This document shows positions 1 through 12,200 of a DNA stretch of 64,000 nucleotides, piece by piece (within the stretch, counting starts at the first letter, position 1; each line of letters starts with the position of its first letter). Under the pieces are notes generated by a model. The model saw only the letters and a program-made list of their open reading frames with translations, made no database searches and was not told the origin of the DNA. The DNA is from Trichosphaerium sp. ATCC 40318. Its lineage: Eukaryota > Discosea > Flabellinia > Trichosidae. The stretch lies in the NCBI GenBank assembly GCA_038496445.1, contig JALMLS010000593.1, positions 248,001 to 312,000 of the forward strand. Direction: 5' to 3'. Both the position numbers and the translations under genes were made by a program.

Positions 1-488
1 TGGAGCTAATGTCCTCTTTAAGATAGGCGAGTGTGCCATATTTGGTGTCAAAGATGACTACAGAGGTGAAGTACCAATTGGGCTACTTCAATTAAAATCT
101 GGTGATCATACACGCTCAGATGAAGAGGTCATTGAAGCTACTATTAGTAGAGGTACCTTTGCTTGTTTCGCAAGTATTAAACTGAAGATTACATAGTGAG
201 AACAAAGTTTGGTGCTTTTGCCTGCTTTAAGGTACGTCACGTTTCGTCTGTTCTGAGTTATCTCATAGTTTACTAGGCGGCTGGTGTAGTCTCCGGTATT
301 CCAAAGACGAAATCAGGAAAAGTGATGCGTAATCTACTAAGGAAGATTGCGAATGGGGAATCTTATGATCGTACGAAAATACAAACTATGCTTGCAACTT
401 ATAATGTGTAGCTGGTGCTATTGAAGATGAAAGTGTGTTAGTACATGTTGAGGATAGCTTGAAGAAGATGGGCTTCCCTAAAAAGTAA
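1..488 (+). CDS. Short-chain acyl-CoA synthetase (ACSS3/PrpE-like), C-terminal part
   Basis: C-terminal end of an AMP-forming acyl-CoA synthetase that activates a short-chain acid (acetate or propionate type) with ATP and CoA; the start lies upstream of the window. The reading frame begins at base 2. It shows the C-terminal subdomain signature GVKDDYRGEVPIGLL, then after a short intron FGAFACFKAAGVVSGIPKTK followed by SGK, which carries the catalytic lysine of the family. At least three introns of about 40 nt are seen (from about 152, 224 and 385). The protein ends DSLKKMGFPKK with TAA at 486-488. The 3' gene begins 172 bp downstream on the same strand. The family is clear; the substrate (propionate versus acetate) is inferred from closeness to ACSS3-type C-termini. 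Confidence 0.85.
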
Positions 489-659
489 TTTTTATGGTAT
501 TCGTAAACTAGTCATTCATGAGAACCTTTACATAATCGATGGGCCATTCAATCTAATTCTTTATTCAATATTCAAATAAACGAAATTTCAAATTATTTCA
601 GAATTTTGGTTGTAGTGGGTGTGAGGCTTGTTTGGAGTTGGAAAAAGGGTTGATTGATA

Positions 660-3600
660 ATGGGGGATGGTAGGATAATGATATTAAGGTAATACAGATT
701 GATTTATTTGTAAATAGAACAGTTAACGCCAGAACAACTTGAAAGAGTGCATATGAATCGTTTGGAAGCCCTACATAGGCAGGCAGAGAAGAAACGGGTA
801 CGTTTTAGTGGAATTTTAATGTTTACGCGTATAGGCTATTGCCCTCAAAGCATTGAGCGACTTCAACATGATCCAAGCAGAAATTGCGAAGCAAACGGGC
901 CAAAAGCGAAAACGTTGTATAAAAGAGGATCTCCAAGCGTGTTGTACCTGCGGTTGCTGTAAAGAGCCTCCAAAGAAGCGAAGATCACCAGGTATTAATG
1001 TCAAGTGTCAACTGATTCCTAACTTTGTTTGTACTGAAGAAAAAAATACACTAGACAACAGTACTGTGTATGACGATTTTGATGGTACGTCTAAAATCAC
1101 AATTTGAGGAAAATAACATTCAACCAGATGACTTGCAACTCAAGAAATCATCACCTTGGCCTACACCCAAAAACCCACTTGTAATAAAACATAAGAAGAA
1201 AACCTCAAAGAAATTCTTTAAGAAAACACCAACAAAACCAAAGAAGCAATCTATGATATCCTTTGAAGCAGTGACTACGACATACACGCCGAAAGAAGAG
1301 ATCAACCGATATATAAGTAACGATCAATCACCTTCACCGAAATACAAGCGTAAATACAATGCAACAAAAGTCAGCCCAAAGACGAAGAAGTCTCCAAGAC
1401 AAAAGAAGCGAAGCATGGATGACACATTTAAAACTACGCTTCCTGATCAATACAAAACTGTAGATCAAAATGTTTTTGAGTTTGAGACATTCAAGAAAGT
1501 AGTACTCACTAGTAAAAGGTATAAAAATGCACGTGTTGTTTATGAAAATCTTACTAACTTTATCATGTTAAAAGTGTATTTTTGGGAGCTATTTGGGCTA
1601 ACGATGTCACCAACTTCAGGATACCTGTGTTCAGGGTAAGTTTATTCTATAGATATGTTGTATATATGTCTAAGATGCAAGTAGCGTGATGCAGGAGATG
1701 ACAAAGAGGATGTTGTCAATTTAAGCGAGCAATTAGAAGCTTTTTGTTTCACAGGACTTGGCTATGATGCTTTTTGCATTATGCAGTTTAATGATGAAGG
1801 AGAGGTATCCTTTAAAGATAAACTATCTTTCATTAAGGATATTCTATCACAAAATACATTGAGTAAGATATCCTTCAATGTACAGCGCATATTGAGGACA
1901 CTGTATACGCATACAGGCCCAAATAGTAAGTTAAATACAAGCATCTTCGTTACTAATTTCATAAATAGTTTCAGTTATCAATGTCTTTGACACTATGGTT
2001 GCTGGGTGGGTACGTATATGAAATTTAATGCTATTCAGTTACACTCATACTATACTAGATTGTTACGCCACACATGCCCAGTCATGCGTTCATTGAGCAA
2101 GTCAATCACTACCTTGGTGTGACTGAAGGTACTACTAAATGCACTAAGGACCACTAAATAACAATTACTGTCTAGAGGGTGATTGCTTTCAGTTAAACAA
2201 TGCACGACTAATACCACGTGATATGTCTTATTGTGAAAAATTACATAAACACCTTAAAGAAGTTTTGATTCAACAAGACCTTATAAATGCCATACAGAGG
2301 GAGTTTACGCTTGTTCCAATACTAAGCAGTACGTACTAAAAGAAATAAAAAACCAGCCAATAAATGCCTTCTCTGTCATTCATATCTAGTGTGCAGCGTG
2401 ATCCCGCTATAAGTGCATTAGATTGAGATTTACATTCTTTTTAGAGATGGAATTTGACGGTATTGGTTTTGCTCCTGATGTACTATCACAATATAATTCC
2501 CGATTGAAGGTAATCTTTTATACTTAAAAAACACGTGATAAACAATGTTTTAGAAACGTCGTAATGATTTAGAAGATGCAGCTGAAGAACTTGCTGGAAG
2601 TAGTTTCCTTCTTTCATCACCTAAACAAGTATCACAGGTACAGACTTCTAGTTGGCGCACGCTTAACCTTTGTTTTGTTAAGATGCTTTTTGACAAACTA
2701 CAAATTAAGTACCCTCTTAATAAGAAGCGTAATAAAAGCGGAGTGTATCCTTGTGACGAGAAAGTACTACGTATACTATCAAAGAGCAACCCGTTACCAG
2801 GATTGATACTACGTACGTTAAAGAGCAAAGAATAGAGTCATATTTTTTGTTAAAATCCAGGAAAATAGAATACAGAAAGATATCAAAGTACCTTTCAAAT
2901 TGGGTTGGTGGAATGGAACATTGGTGTAAAAGATATGTGCGTATTGCTTAAATGTTATCACAGTGTATAGCTCTAAAAGATACTGTCTAGGAACAGAATA
3001 ACCGTGTTTATTCTCATTGGAAACATACTGGTACAAGAACTGGTCGTCTTGCTTCTGTTAATCCAGTACTTTAATTTCTTTCTTTAACATCTTGGCTTAC
3101 TTCATTTAGAACCTACAAAATTTACCCAAGGAAAGCCTTGAGGTTACTTGTGATAACCTAGACAACATAGGACAACCCTCACAAGCAATATCACAAATAC
3201 AACAAAATTTTGAAGTTAATATTCGAGATGCATTTGTTCCTGCACCAGGAAGTGTTTTTGTGAGCGCAGGTAAGGATAAGGAAAAACTCAGATAAAGTTT
3301 TCGCCAGATTCAAAATCCCGTATTGCAATTTCTCTTTCTAATGTTTCTTAGATTATTCTCAAATTGAAATGCGTATTCTTGCACATGTGACTGATGATAA
3401 GTATCTTATTGCTTTCTTTAAAGAAGGTAGAGATATACATAGGCTTATAGCTGGTCGAATGTTTGGTACTGAGATTACAACAATGTTGACAGGGTTGATA
3501 ATTTGATAGGAAAGCCAGCTGATGCGGTCACATCAACTGAGCGTACAAGTGCCAAAAGAATCGTTTATGGCATTCTTTATGGAATGGGTACGTCAATTAT

Positions 3601-4373
3601 GTTATAGAGACGTTTTTAACTATCTTATAAAGGAGACAAATCCCTCTCTGGTACTCTGAAAGTATCACCTGCAAAGGCTCGTCAGTTTCGTGAGTCATTT
3701 TTGGGAAAGGTATGTAGAAGCCGTCCTTCAAGGCCTTCGCAAGAATATCTACCTGCATCGTTTGAGATAGAAATTTGCATTATTCTTTCATTTCAATACC
3801 AGACCGCGGTCTGTTGCTTCATCGAGGCTGTAACATTTTATACTAATTTATTTAGTTTCCAAAAGTTGCAGAGTATATGAGTTATATTTTATCTTATGCA
3901 CGTGAGAAAGGTGAAGTAAGAACACTATTCAACAGGAAGAGGTATGAGAAAAACAAGCTAGCGATCTAATATCAAGTTAAGGATACTCGCCGATATTAAT
4001 AGCAAGGATGAATTTATACGTGCAAGCGATGAACGAAAAGCTTTGAATTCTGTTATACAAGGAACAGCTGCTGACCTTATTAAAGTGGCTATGGCTTCTA
4101 TACATAAAGCAATAAATAGTGCACAGTATGGCTTGAATGGAAAAGCTAAACTTGTACTACAAGTCCACGATGAACTAGGTACTTTGATGAAAAAAAAAAG
4201 TTAGTGATAAATAACTTTGTATTTTAGTTTATGAAGTAAATGAGAGTGTCAAGGATAAAATGATAAAATTAATAAAGCAAAAAATGGAAAATGTAATGCC
4301 AGAGTGTAAAGTTGATTTAAATGTATCAATGTACGTCCAGCAGTCGAGCAAAAAAGTGAAAACCAAAAGTTAA
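660..4373 (+). CDS. Family-A DNA polymerase, theta/nu type, with RPA-binding-like N-terminus
   Basis: DNA repair polymerase of the PolA superfamily. Motif A reads DYSQIEMRILAHVTDD (near 3352-3405), motif B ERTSAKRIVYGILYGMG (near 3539-3587) and motif C VLQVHDEL (near 4152-4176), so the polymerase residues look intact. Upstream is a degenerate exonuclease-like region without an obvious DxE. No helicase domain is in this gene, which resembles Pol nu or the polymerase half of Pol theta. The start is ATG 660: exon 660-669 joins 718-797 in frame and gives MGDEQLTPEQLERVHMNRLE, a helix like the RPA32-binding motif of SMARCAL1, TIPIN and XPA. It is followed by a Cys-rich patch (CCTCGCC), then a long Lys/Ser-rich linker. 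The gene has many short introns and a TAA stop at 4371-4373. Residue-level splice sites in 1500-2500 are approximate. Confidence 0.85.
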
Positions 4374-4417
4374 AAACTTAATTAAAATCTAGGGCTTTTG
4401 GATATAGCTGGGGTTCT

Positions 4418-4648
4418 ATGGCAGAAATAGATACTTCTATGGTTCCTCCATTATCACTTGGTTCAATGGATGATGTAGACACAATATTTGATTGTATTTC
4501 TCCTGTGACTGATGTACAAACAGTGCCTGTCCCTGATACACAACAAGACATTTTTGCATCACAAGACTCGGTTGTAGGCTCATTTGGGAGTTCACAACAA
4601 CAGAGTCAAGACGAACCCAACATCTTTGCCGAGATGGAGGATGACTAA
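4418..4648 (+). CDS. Small acidic protein, 76 aa, unassigned
   Basis: Single-exon open frame with an ATG start 44 bp after the polymerase stop. It ends in a strongly acidic tail, PNIFAEMEDD. The sequence is rich in Asp, Ser, Gln and Val, with two DxIF-like short motifs (VDTIFD, QDIFAS), and has no membrane segment or signal peptide. AATAAA-like sequence follows the stop. It may be a small disordered protein, or the last exon of a larger gene whose upstream part I do not recognise. No family is recognised. Confidence 0.45.
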   Translation: MAEIDTSMVPPLSLGSMDDVDTIFDCISPVTDVQTVPVPDTQQDIFASQDSVVGSFGSSQQQSQDEPNIFAEMEDD

Positions 4649-4750
4649 TTCATTGTGTAATAAAAATATATGTCTGCTGTGTCGGAAAAACCACAAAATG
4701 TACGGAATCCAAAAAATGAAGATTTGGGAGAAATATGAATAAAAACAAGT

Positions 4751-5702
4751 TTGCTATTTTTTATAATTATTGTTCTTTCAGAGAATCTTTCTGACAATAT
4801 TGCTAGGTACACGTGCTTGTCATCATTCGGAAATCTTGCAATGATATTTCTTGGTTCTAGAAAGTTGCTTTGCATGAATGAGGCAGAATTCAAGAGGCCT
4901 GTAGACAGTTATCTTTGGCTAGGACAAGTGGCTTAGTGACATTAGAGTTTTACTCACTTTTTATATTAGGTCTTTGTACATTCAACTGGAATTCGTTGAC
5001 TGAATTTACTTATATCGCTTGGCTATATGGCATGCTTTACACTTTTTGGATAAAGAAACAGTCACAAACTGTTGACTGTGATCACGTGAAATTGTACAAT
5101 TAGCTAATTCTGTTCTCGTGGTTATTCTTTATAATGTTACCTTGGGTAGTTGTAGTAGGTTGGGATATCGGCTATCTTGTAGAAGACAACTTTGGACCAA
5201 ATGTGATCGTTCATACAACATGTGCAATACATTTTTTACAAAAATCCAAGCAGTATTACTTGTTAGTTTAGTGACACTTACATACTCCCTTGTTCTAAGC
5301 CCTACTATTGTCTTGAAAGTAACTGATAGTGATGTAAAGACAATAGAGGCTTTTTTCAATTGGGTAAAAAATACTCCAGAAACAGCTGTCAAAACCTCCT
5401 ATGGTGAGTTTGTTCTTCTCTTTCGCAGTGTTGTTAGCTCCCAAAGTAGTAAGTTTGTAATTACGTAGCCACTTTAGTCTTACTTGGTTGAGCCAAATCC
5501 ACAGCTGCTTCCACAACGAACGGAAATGGCATTACTGATGAGAAGACTCCGGAATAAAGACCAAGGAATCAGTGGACAGTACAGAATTAGACGTACGACT
5601 AACAACCTAGCTGCCTCATATCTCCTTTTCAACATTTTTTGTCTAAACACCAATAAATCTGTCGTTTTTGTACAACAGCGTCTCATAAAACAAATCGCAT
5701 AG
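4751..5702 (+). CDS. Putative multi-pass membrane protein (exons only partly resolved)
   Basis: Several consecutive open segments joined by plausible short introns encode hydrophobic helices. One segment reads NLSDNIARKLLCMNEAEFKR; another (near 4950-5085) contains FTYIAWLYGMLYTFWIKK; a third (near 5107-5245) contains LFFIMLPWVVVVGWDIGYLV; a fourth (5240-5320) reads AVLLVSLVTLTYSLVLSP. Charged loops separate them, as expected for a polytopic protein. I cannot fix the start codon or the last exon: the downstream end could be at about 5538 or 5702. I do not recognise the family. The existence of a membrane-protein gene is likely; its limits are uncertain. Confidence 0.4.
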
Positions 5703-5805
5703 AACTCATTCACAAGTACATTTAGATAGAACTTTATTAATACACTATACTACCTTGGCCGAGCGTAAGAGGATTTGGTGTCCTCCTTTTACACTTATAT
5801 AAAGT

Positions 5806-7080
5806 CTAATAGCCCTTGTCAAGAACATGCATGATAGCTTGATCAACATTTCCATTAAAGTCTTTGAGTAACTTGATATTCTTCTCAGGGTTAACGAATC
5901 CCATCTCAGTCAAAGTCTGACAAACGAGTTAGTTAACGAACAAAAAAAAAAAAGCCTCACAAGCCTGAAAAAACCATACCTTTAGGAAAGACAATTGTTT
6001 AGGGTCCATCTTTGGACGGAGAGGAGCAATGACTTTCTCAAACTCAGGGCACTTTCTCACGTTCTCCAAGTCAGGATCAGACAACAAATGTTGTAGATTA
6101 TTGTAACCAAGTTTAATGGAGGCCTCCAATCTAGGAAAAAAAAGAACTTTAGCAACATTTCAACTTAAACAAAAAACCAAGCAAAACGTACGATTCAAAA
6201 GCTTCTTGAACGCGACCGAGTAGGGAGCAAGCGCAAGATAGGTTATAGTGTGCAATCATATCGTTAGGATTCATCTTAATCATTGCCTAACGTTGGGGTT
6301 ACAAAGATGAGGTTTAATTCATGTATGCGTACAGTAAGGATTTGATGAGCGTTTTGGAACAATTCAGTGTTGCCTACTGCATTCAATAGTTCTAATGATT
6401 GTTTGTGTAGAAGAGTATAGAGCTTTCCGATGTTAACATCAAGATCAACCTCATTATTAGGCAAATGGTCGATTTTAAAGGCTGGTTTCATCCATTCTGG
6501 AATGTTGAATGGTAAGATTTTGCCTCCTGGGAATAGGGAAGCCAATCCTTCTGGAACAGCGCTTTGTAATGCTAGAACGAGGTCATCAGGGTATTGCTCT
6601 TTAGCAGGCTCAACTAATGACAAGTTATGGGTCATCATAGAAACTTGTAGAGTAGGTACCTGCTTCCTCTTTCTTTTGTTCGTAAACGCGTACAACTGCT
6701 GGTGCAGGGCCGTCGCGAAAATATGGGTGGTTTCCTTGTAAAAATAAGTAAAAAGAAAAAAAAACGGTTTGTCGCGTTTTACCTTGTTTTACCCATAATT
6801 TTAGGGGAGACACGCCGGCGTTACAGTTTAAGAATTCTTCCCACTCGTTTTGTCCGCCTAGGTTTTCATTTAATGGAATTACAGTTAATATTTTACAATG
6901 CGCACCTATCGTAATTTTATCGCCGTCAGGGTCTGTATATTGCAGGCTCATTTCTGGGTGGTATGTATCGGCGTACAGCTTTGATAGTGTCTGTACAACC
7001 TGTTCAAAAGACCCTGTAGGTACGCGTATACGGCGCACATCATCTGGGGAGAAATATATCTTCAAGGAGGACTGTTCCAT
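5806..7080 (-). CDS. PB1-UBA domain protein (p62/NBR1-like architecture)
   Basis: The N-terminus (residues about 1-75) is a PB1 domain: LKIYFSPDDVRRIRV, then the acidic OPCA-type motif YTDPDGDKITI. PB1 domains drive head-to-tail oligomerisation. The C-terminus (genomic about 5806-5925) is a UBA ubiquitin-binding domain: TEMGFVNPEKNIKLL, then GNVDQAIMHVL before the TAG stop. The middle is helical, including LGYNNLQHLLSDPDLENVRK, which resembles a TPR/STI1-like segment. PB1 plus C-terminal UBA is the layout of the autophagy receptors p62 and NBR1, but no ZZ finger or four-Trp domain is visible, so a receptor role is only inferred. The start ATG is at 7080. The gene is divergent from ORC5, with 133 bp between starts. 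Confidence 0.75.
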
Positions 7081-7213
7081 GGTGTTTTGTGTTTTTTTTG
7101 AATGAATTGTTAACTAGCGACTTTTCCAGCAAAAACCGGAGCGCACCAAATTCCTTGTGTAAGACAAACTGTCAGTTTGTACACGACATTAGTACATAGT
7201 AATGAAACTGTAG
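7081..7213. promoter_or_regulatory. Divergent intergenic region, PB1-UBA gene / ORC5
   Basis: A 133-bp gap between two start codons in opposite directions must hold both promoters and both 5' UTRs. No TATA box or known factor site is distinguishable by eye. The assignment rests on gene arrangement alone. Confidence 0.4.
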
Positions 7214-9144
7214 ATGGAAGATTTCATAGTAAACGGTCAATACAACGCCATTTTGAGGGACAACCCTGGCAGAAAGGCTCAAGTGCGAAAATTGATTCGC
7301 ATATTTGGTAAGGTGCGCGTGTAAGAGTAGTTTGGTGAAAAATCGAATGACACCAACCGTTGTAGGCGACAGACAGCATGCCAAACCTCCCTATGCACAT
7401 ATATGGTACCGTCGTTTAACTTTATTTTACCGCGCGATTTAAAATGTGCTAGGCGCCGAATCAGAAGACTCTGCTGTACTAATTACGCGTATTTTACTCG
7501 AAATGCGAGCAATATACGCATTTGTAGATAGTGTAACGCAGTACGAAAATAAACTTCTGTTCGAATGTGCGAAGCAAACATCCCTTTTTATTGCGTACAA
7601 CTTACAATGAGTAGCTTTGCTAGCACAAATTCTTGAACGGATTCAGCTCAAATATCCCAACCAACAAAAAACAAACACGGCAACAACATCCTATGGAGGA
7701 GGCATGTCAAGATTTGCAAAGATCCTAAAGGAAGCAACAGGTTTGTAACATCAAAAAAAAAGAAAAAAAAGACAATCCTCTCACTCACACGTGACACAGA
7801 GCCAGTGCCAAATGAAACGATTTTCTTGGTTGTAGCGAATGCCAAGCGCCTTTACGAACGCAGTTCAGAGATTTATCTTGCGCTTGGTACAATCGGTCGG
7901 TCTATAGGCACGCACCAATTCAAAAAAAATTTATAAAACCATCAGTTACTCTTTGCTAATGGTAATAAGGAAGAGATATTTCGGTGATATTTATATGCAA
8001 TACACCACATTATTTCCACTCTAAATCTCTTGGTGATGTACCTGAATCCCTCCAAATATACTTCCCTCCGTACTCTAAGGGTACGTCCAATTACTTGCAC
8101 TCTTAGTGTTTTTAATTTCTTTTTCTTTTTTAGCTGCAATTTGTAGGAAGCTTACTCAGGACAAGACACAAGATCCTGATTATGTTGACTATAGATATTG
8201 TATAGAAAAATGCGTGGATGTCTTCTATCCTATCTCTAGGTCTTTACCTGAACTTGAGGCTATTTGTAATATTGTATTTGTAAAGTTCATGGCACCTCTA
8301 CGAAATAACCAAGGTATGACTTTTCATTTTTATTGTTTTTTGCCACCTAGAAAATGTCAACGTTGTGTTCCCCCAACACCAACTTTGGACTTTTATTTCA
8401 ATACTCCGGTCTGTTTAGCAAGGCTGTGTTTATAAAATGTAATGATACACTAATTTTGTTTTAATATAGTCAAGCGAGAAGGCAATTACCAACTAAAATT
8501 ATTTAAAATGGTTCAAGTTAGTATAAGGAAAATACTTAATAATCTAAACATGCAAGCTACATCTCTTGGAGATCAATTAAATCGTCAGTATTCGGATCTT
8601 CCTGGTAATACTCCAGATTTTGGACAAGAACTTCCAAAACATGCCAAATACCTATTGATTGCATCTTACCTTGCAACTCATAACCCAAAAGGAAGTGATG
8701 AGCGTATTTTTGGTACTCATAATAAGGCACGACGAGTTAAGGGAGGTAAATACAGGAGAGCTAGAACGGTAATAATCAAAAATAGTCTTCATTTCTTAAC
8801 GTGCTTATTTTGAACTTCAGGGAACGAAAAGTAAGAGCACTGGCCCTGCAAACTTTACAATAGAGAGAATGCTTGCCATATACAAAGCTATTACGCAAGA
8901 CACTCAAGAGAAGCGTGTACAATTCTCTGATGCTCATAACTTGGCTCAGGTATCTTAGATTAGTTCTTAATCGTAATTTAAATATGTATAGGTGAGTACT
9001 TTAGTGTCGCTTGGACTTTTAAGAGAAGTTGATTCAACCAACATGTCTAAAATGGTCTACAAGTGCCGTGTTGATTTACAGTATATTAAGACGCTGTCTG
9101 ATTCATTAAGCTTTGCTATAAACTCCTTTTTGAATGAGGAGTGA
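7214..9144 (+). CDS. ORC5: Origin recognition complex subunit 5
   Basis: ORC5 is the AAA+-like subunit of the six-protein complex that marks replication origins and loads MCM with CDC6. The C-terminal half matches the family: HAKYLLIASYLATHNPKGSD (near 8640-8697), then the basic stretch and winged-helix part ending SLSFAINSFLNEE with TGA at 9142-9144. The N-terminus (exons 7214-7312, 7366-7405 and from 7453) reads ILRDNPGRKAQVRKLIRIFG, then MPNLPMHIYGAESEDSAVL. The position where ORC5 normally carries its P-loop (GxxxxGKT) is therefore degenerate, with no Gly-Lys. The protein probably does not bind ATP at this site. At least eight short introns are present. CDC6 lies 37 kb away in the same window. 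Confidence 0.85.
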
Positions 9145-9250
9145 CGCTAAAAGGAAGAAGAAGTCTCTTTTAGTAAAAACTGTTCAATAAACCTTGTAAT
9201 TTTGATAACAGATCAGAAGCAGCATTTAATTACGATGCAGGCATACCGTT

Positions 9251-12200
9251 ATGGCCTCTGGGATTAAATTTAGGTTTAATAAGCTATGGGCGAACAAAAA
9301 CGTTGTTGATCCAAGCAATTTGAATAATGAGATACATTGTATATGCGTAAACAAACGTAAGTGTCTGTCTGACACCAAAGCACTCACACGAATAGCGGAC
9401 TATGTTTATCTTGGTACTACTAATGGTACCATTATATTGCTACAGTATGAGGAACGGTTAGGGGCAACATCATCCAAGGTAACTTTTTTTGTTTGACACA
9501 ATACGCTATAACTACATCGCTAGCGTAAGCACTCTATGACGTTCAAAACAAAGTTGAGTGTTGGTGACAAGTGTATTGTCGAATTACAGGTAAACGACGC
9601 ATTAAAAACACCATACCTACACGTAAAATAGGTTGTTAGTGGAGACGTTAATTATTTGCTCGTGCTTCAAAATGGCGAACTGACCTTACACGATCTATTT
9701 ACGCTTGAAAGAAAGATCACACTACCTTTCAAGGGTATTACAACATTTACATGTGCGCATAAATCCAATCAAAAAAAAAACTTGAGTCGTTTTCTGAAGC
9801 AAGTTATAGGTAATAACGGCGAGCCTTATTATGGTCTTTGTGTACACATTAGAAAGAAATTGTTTGTGTACAATTTTGAGCAGGGTTTTGATATCTTCAA
9901 GGTAAGCACGCTTAGTTATTTTTTTGGTTTTTTCAAGAAATTAAAAAAAAATCAGTGTATTTATTGAGGTTAGGAATACTACCTTCCAGAAGTACCTTCG
10001 ACATTATGTTGGTGTAAAAACTTTATATGTGTTGGATTTAAGGAAGAATACTCTTTGTTGAATGTTATGGATGGTGGTGTAATGGAGCTAACAAAATGGG
10101 AAAGAGGCGAACCTGCAATCAAATTGTTACCAACAGATGACATTATTTTAAAAACAAAAAGTACTCTCACTACGCTTGTAAGTTGGTTATATCTGCTAAT
10201 TTTTTCTATAGCGCAAGGAATATTTACTAATCTCAAAGGAAAGAAACAAAGTGTAACTATACCACTACCGGAAAAGACACTTGCTTTTGGTAAACAAACA
10301 CATTGTATTCACATGTCGCTTACTTATTTTCATTAAGGTTTAAGTTTCCCTTTCCTAGTTGCTATGACAGAAGGCTCTATCCAAGCTACGAACCTTGTTT
10401 CCGCATCGTTTCGGACAACACAAAAAAGACCAAGTGATACCGAAGCCCTAAAATGCATGGCTGATTCTGGAAGGCAAGAAACATTGATCCCGTTAATTTT
10501 ATAACAAAAGTATAGGCGAATCTTTGTTGCAGATGCCTCTACATTGTATATTTTAACACCATCTCGGCGTAATTACCAGGTGAATACATACTCTGTTCTC
10601 CTTACTAGGCTAACTCTTTTTTTCAAGTGCTTTAGTACAGACATGCTAAACCAAGTTCAAGAGAATCCAACCGATGTAGCTTTGTTCAAAAAATACATGG
10701 GTCTTCTTCTCGGGTTTGTATTTTTTTGTGGATAATCACTAACTTTAATCCTTTGTAGAGATACTAATAATCCCTTCGCTGTACTTGTTTCAAAATATGC
10801 ACTTAGTTTCGAACGCGCTTACGGTGGAGCAAAGGCCAATTTTTCGAATTTGACACGTGCCAAAAACCACGCCTTAGTTTGTATAAGTGCGTATAGTTTT
10901 TCATAGTTTTTTTTGTCATTTTACTCACTGTTGTACCTTTGTAAATAGAGCGATTGTATCGTGTGGTTACATCATTCTTTTATGATTTCGCTTGTAATTT
11001 ATACAGAGACCAGTTATTGGCGTCTATTGAAGCTTCATTCTTTAGTAAGATTTATTATGATATTTCGAAATTGATAAAGGAAAAAGTACGATTGATTTGA
11101 CCACTTGCTTCCAGTTTTTTTCTTAACAGTTCAATTGCAGACCTTAGCAAAGGATATGAAGTGGAATTCCACGCTTCCAAAAGTACACAACACTACATTG
11201 GCAAAGCTTGATGTACCTAAGAAGTATTGGCTCACTTGGGTACGACTTAGTGTTTTGACCAGGATTGTTAGTTTACAACATGCTAACAATTCACCTAGGA
11301 ATCTGTTAAAGAGGAACATGATAAAGACTTACAAAAAATGCTAAAGCGTCAAGTACAAAGTGCTGAAACAGATGGGACTATTACTATCACTACAAAAGCT
11401 GAATTATTCGATATTGATGTTTTCACTAAAGTATTTGAAAAGAAAGCAAACATTTTGGCGCTATCTCAACAAAACAGTATCCCAATGCTTTTTCACCAAT
11501 TACATTATTTTTTTTGTTTTTGAATACAGTTTTTATGATACCTTAACATGATCCATACCACATGTACATAAAATACGAAGATAGAGAAAAAACAATCAAT
11601 ATTTCAATTGAAGATCAGTTTTTTTACAACAAGGTACAAACACCTTTTTTTTGAACTTCATGACAATGTGTCACTTCTTTACTTTCTTTGTTTATAGCTG
11701 CAATTGGCTGTCATGTGGGCGCGTGTTGAGCACCACTTTTATAAGATCAAATTCAAAAGCGAACGGTACGTTGACAGATAGTTTGTTTATTCGAGCTGAA
11801 CTAACTCTGTTAAGGGAATACAAGACTTTCAAACAGCAATTACATAATCATTTTATAAGTATTCGAAATTCTCCTCTTCCTAAGAAGAAAGTCAACACAG
11901 ATACCATAAAAGCTCCTGCTAGTAGTGATCAAATTACAATACCAAAGCTAAAGCCATCAGCTACAAGACCAAAGAGTGATAGTAGTAAACCACAACGAGG
12001 TGGTAAAACTTTTTGGCGAAGAGCGGTATTAATACATTTTTGATTATTAGTGCGCTTATAGTTACACTGCTTAGGCATCTTCCAGAGGTAGTGATCCAAA
12101 AAACCCAAGATTACAGGGTCTTAAAAAACGCCCACGATCACTTTCTATGGGTTTAGCACGTGTCAATTTTATACATCATACTGATGAAGAAGAAAACGGA

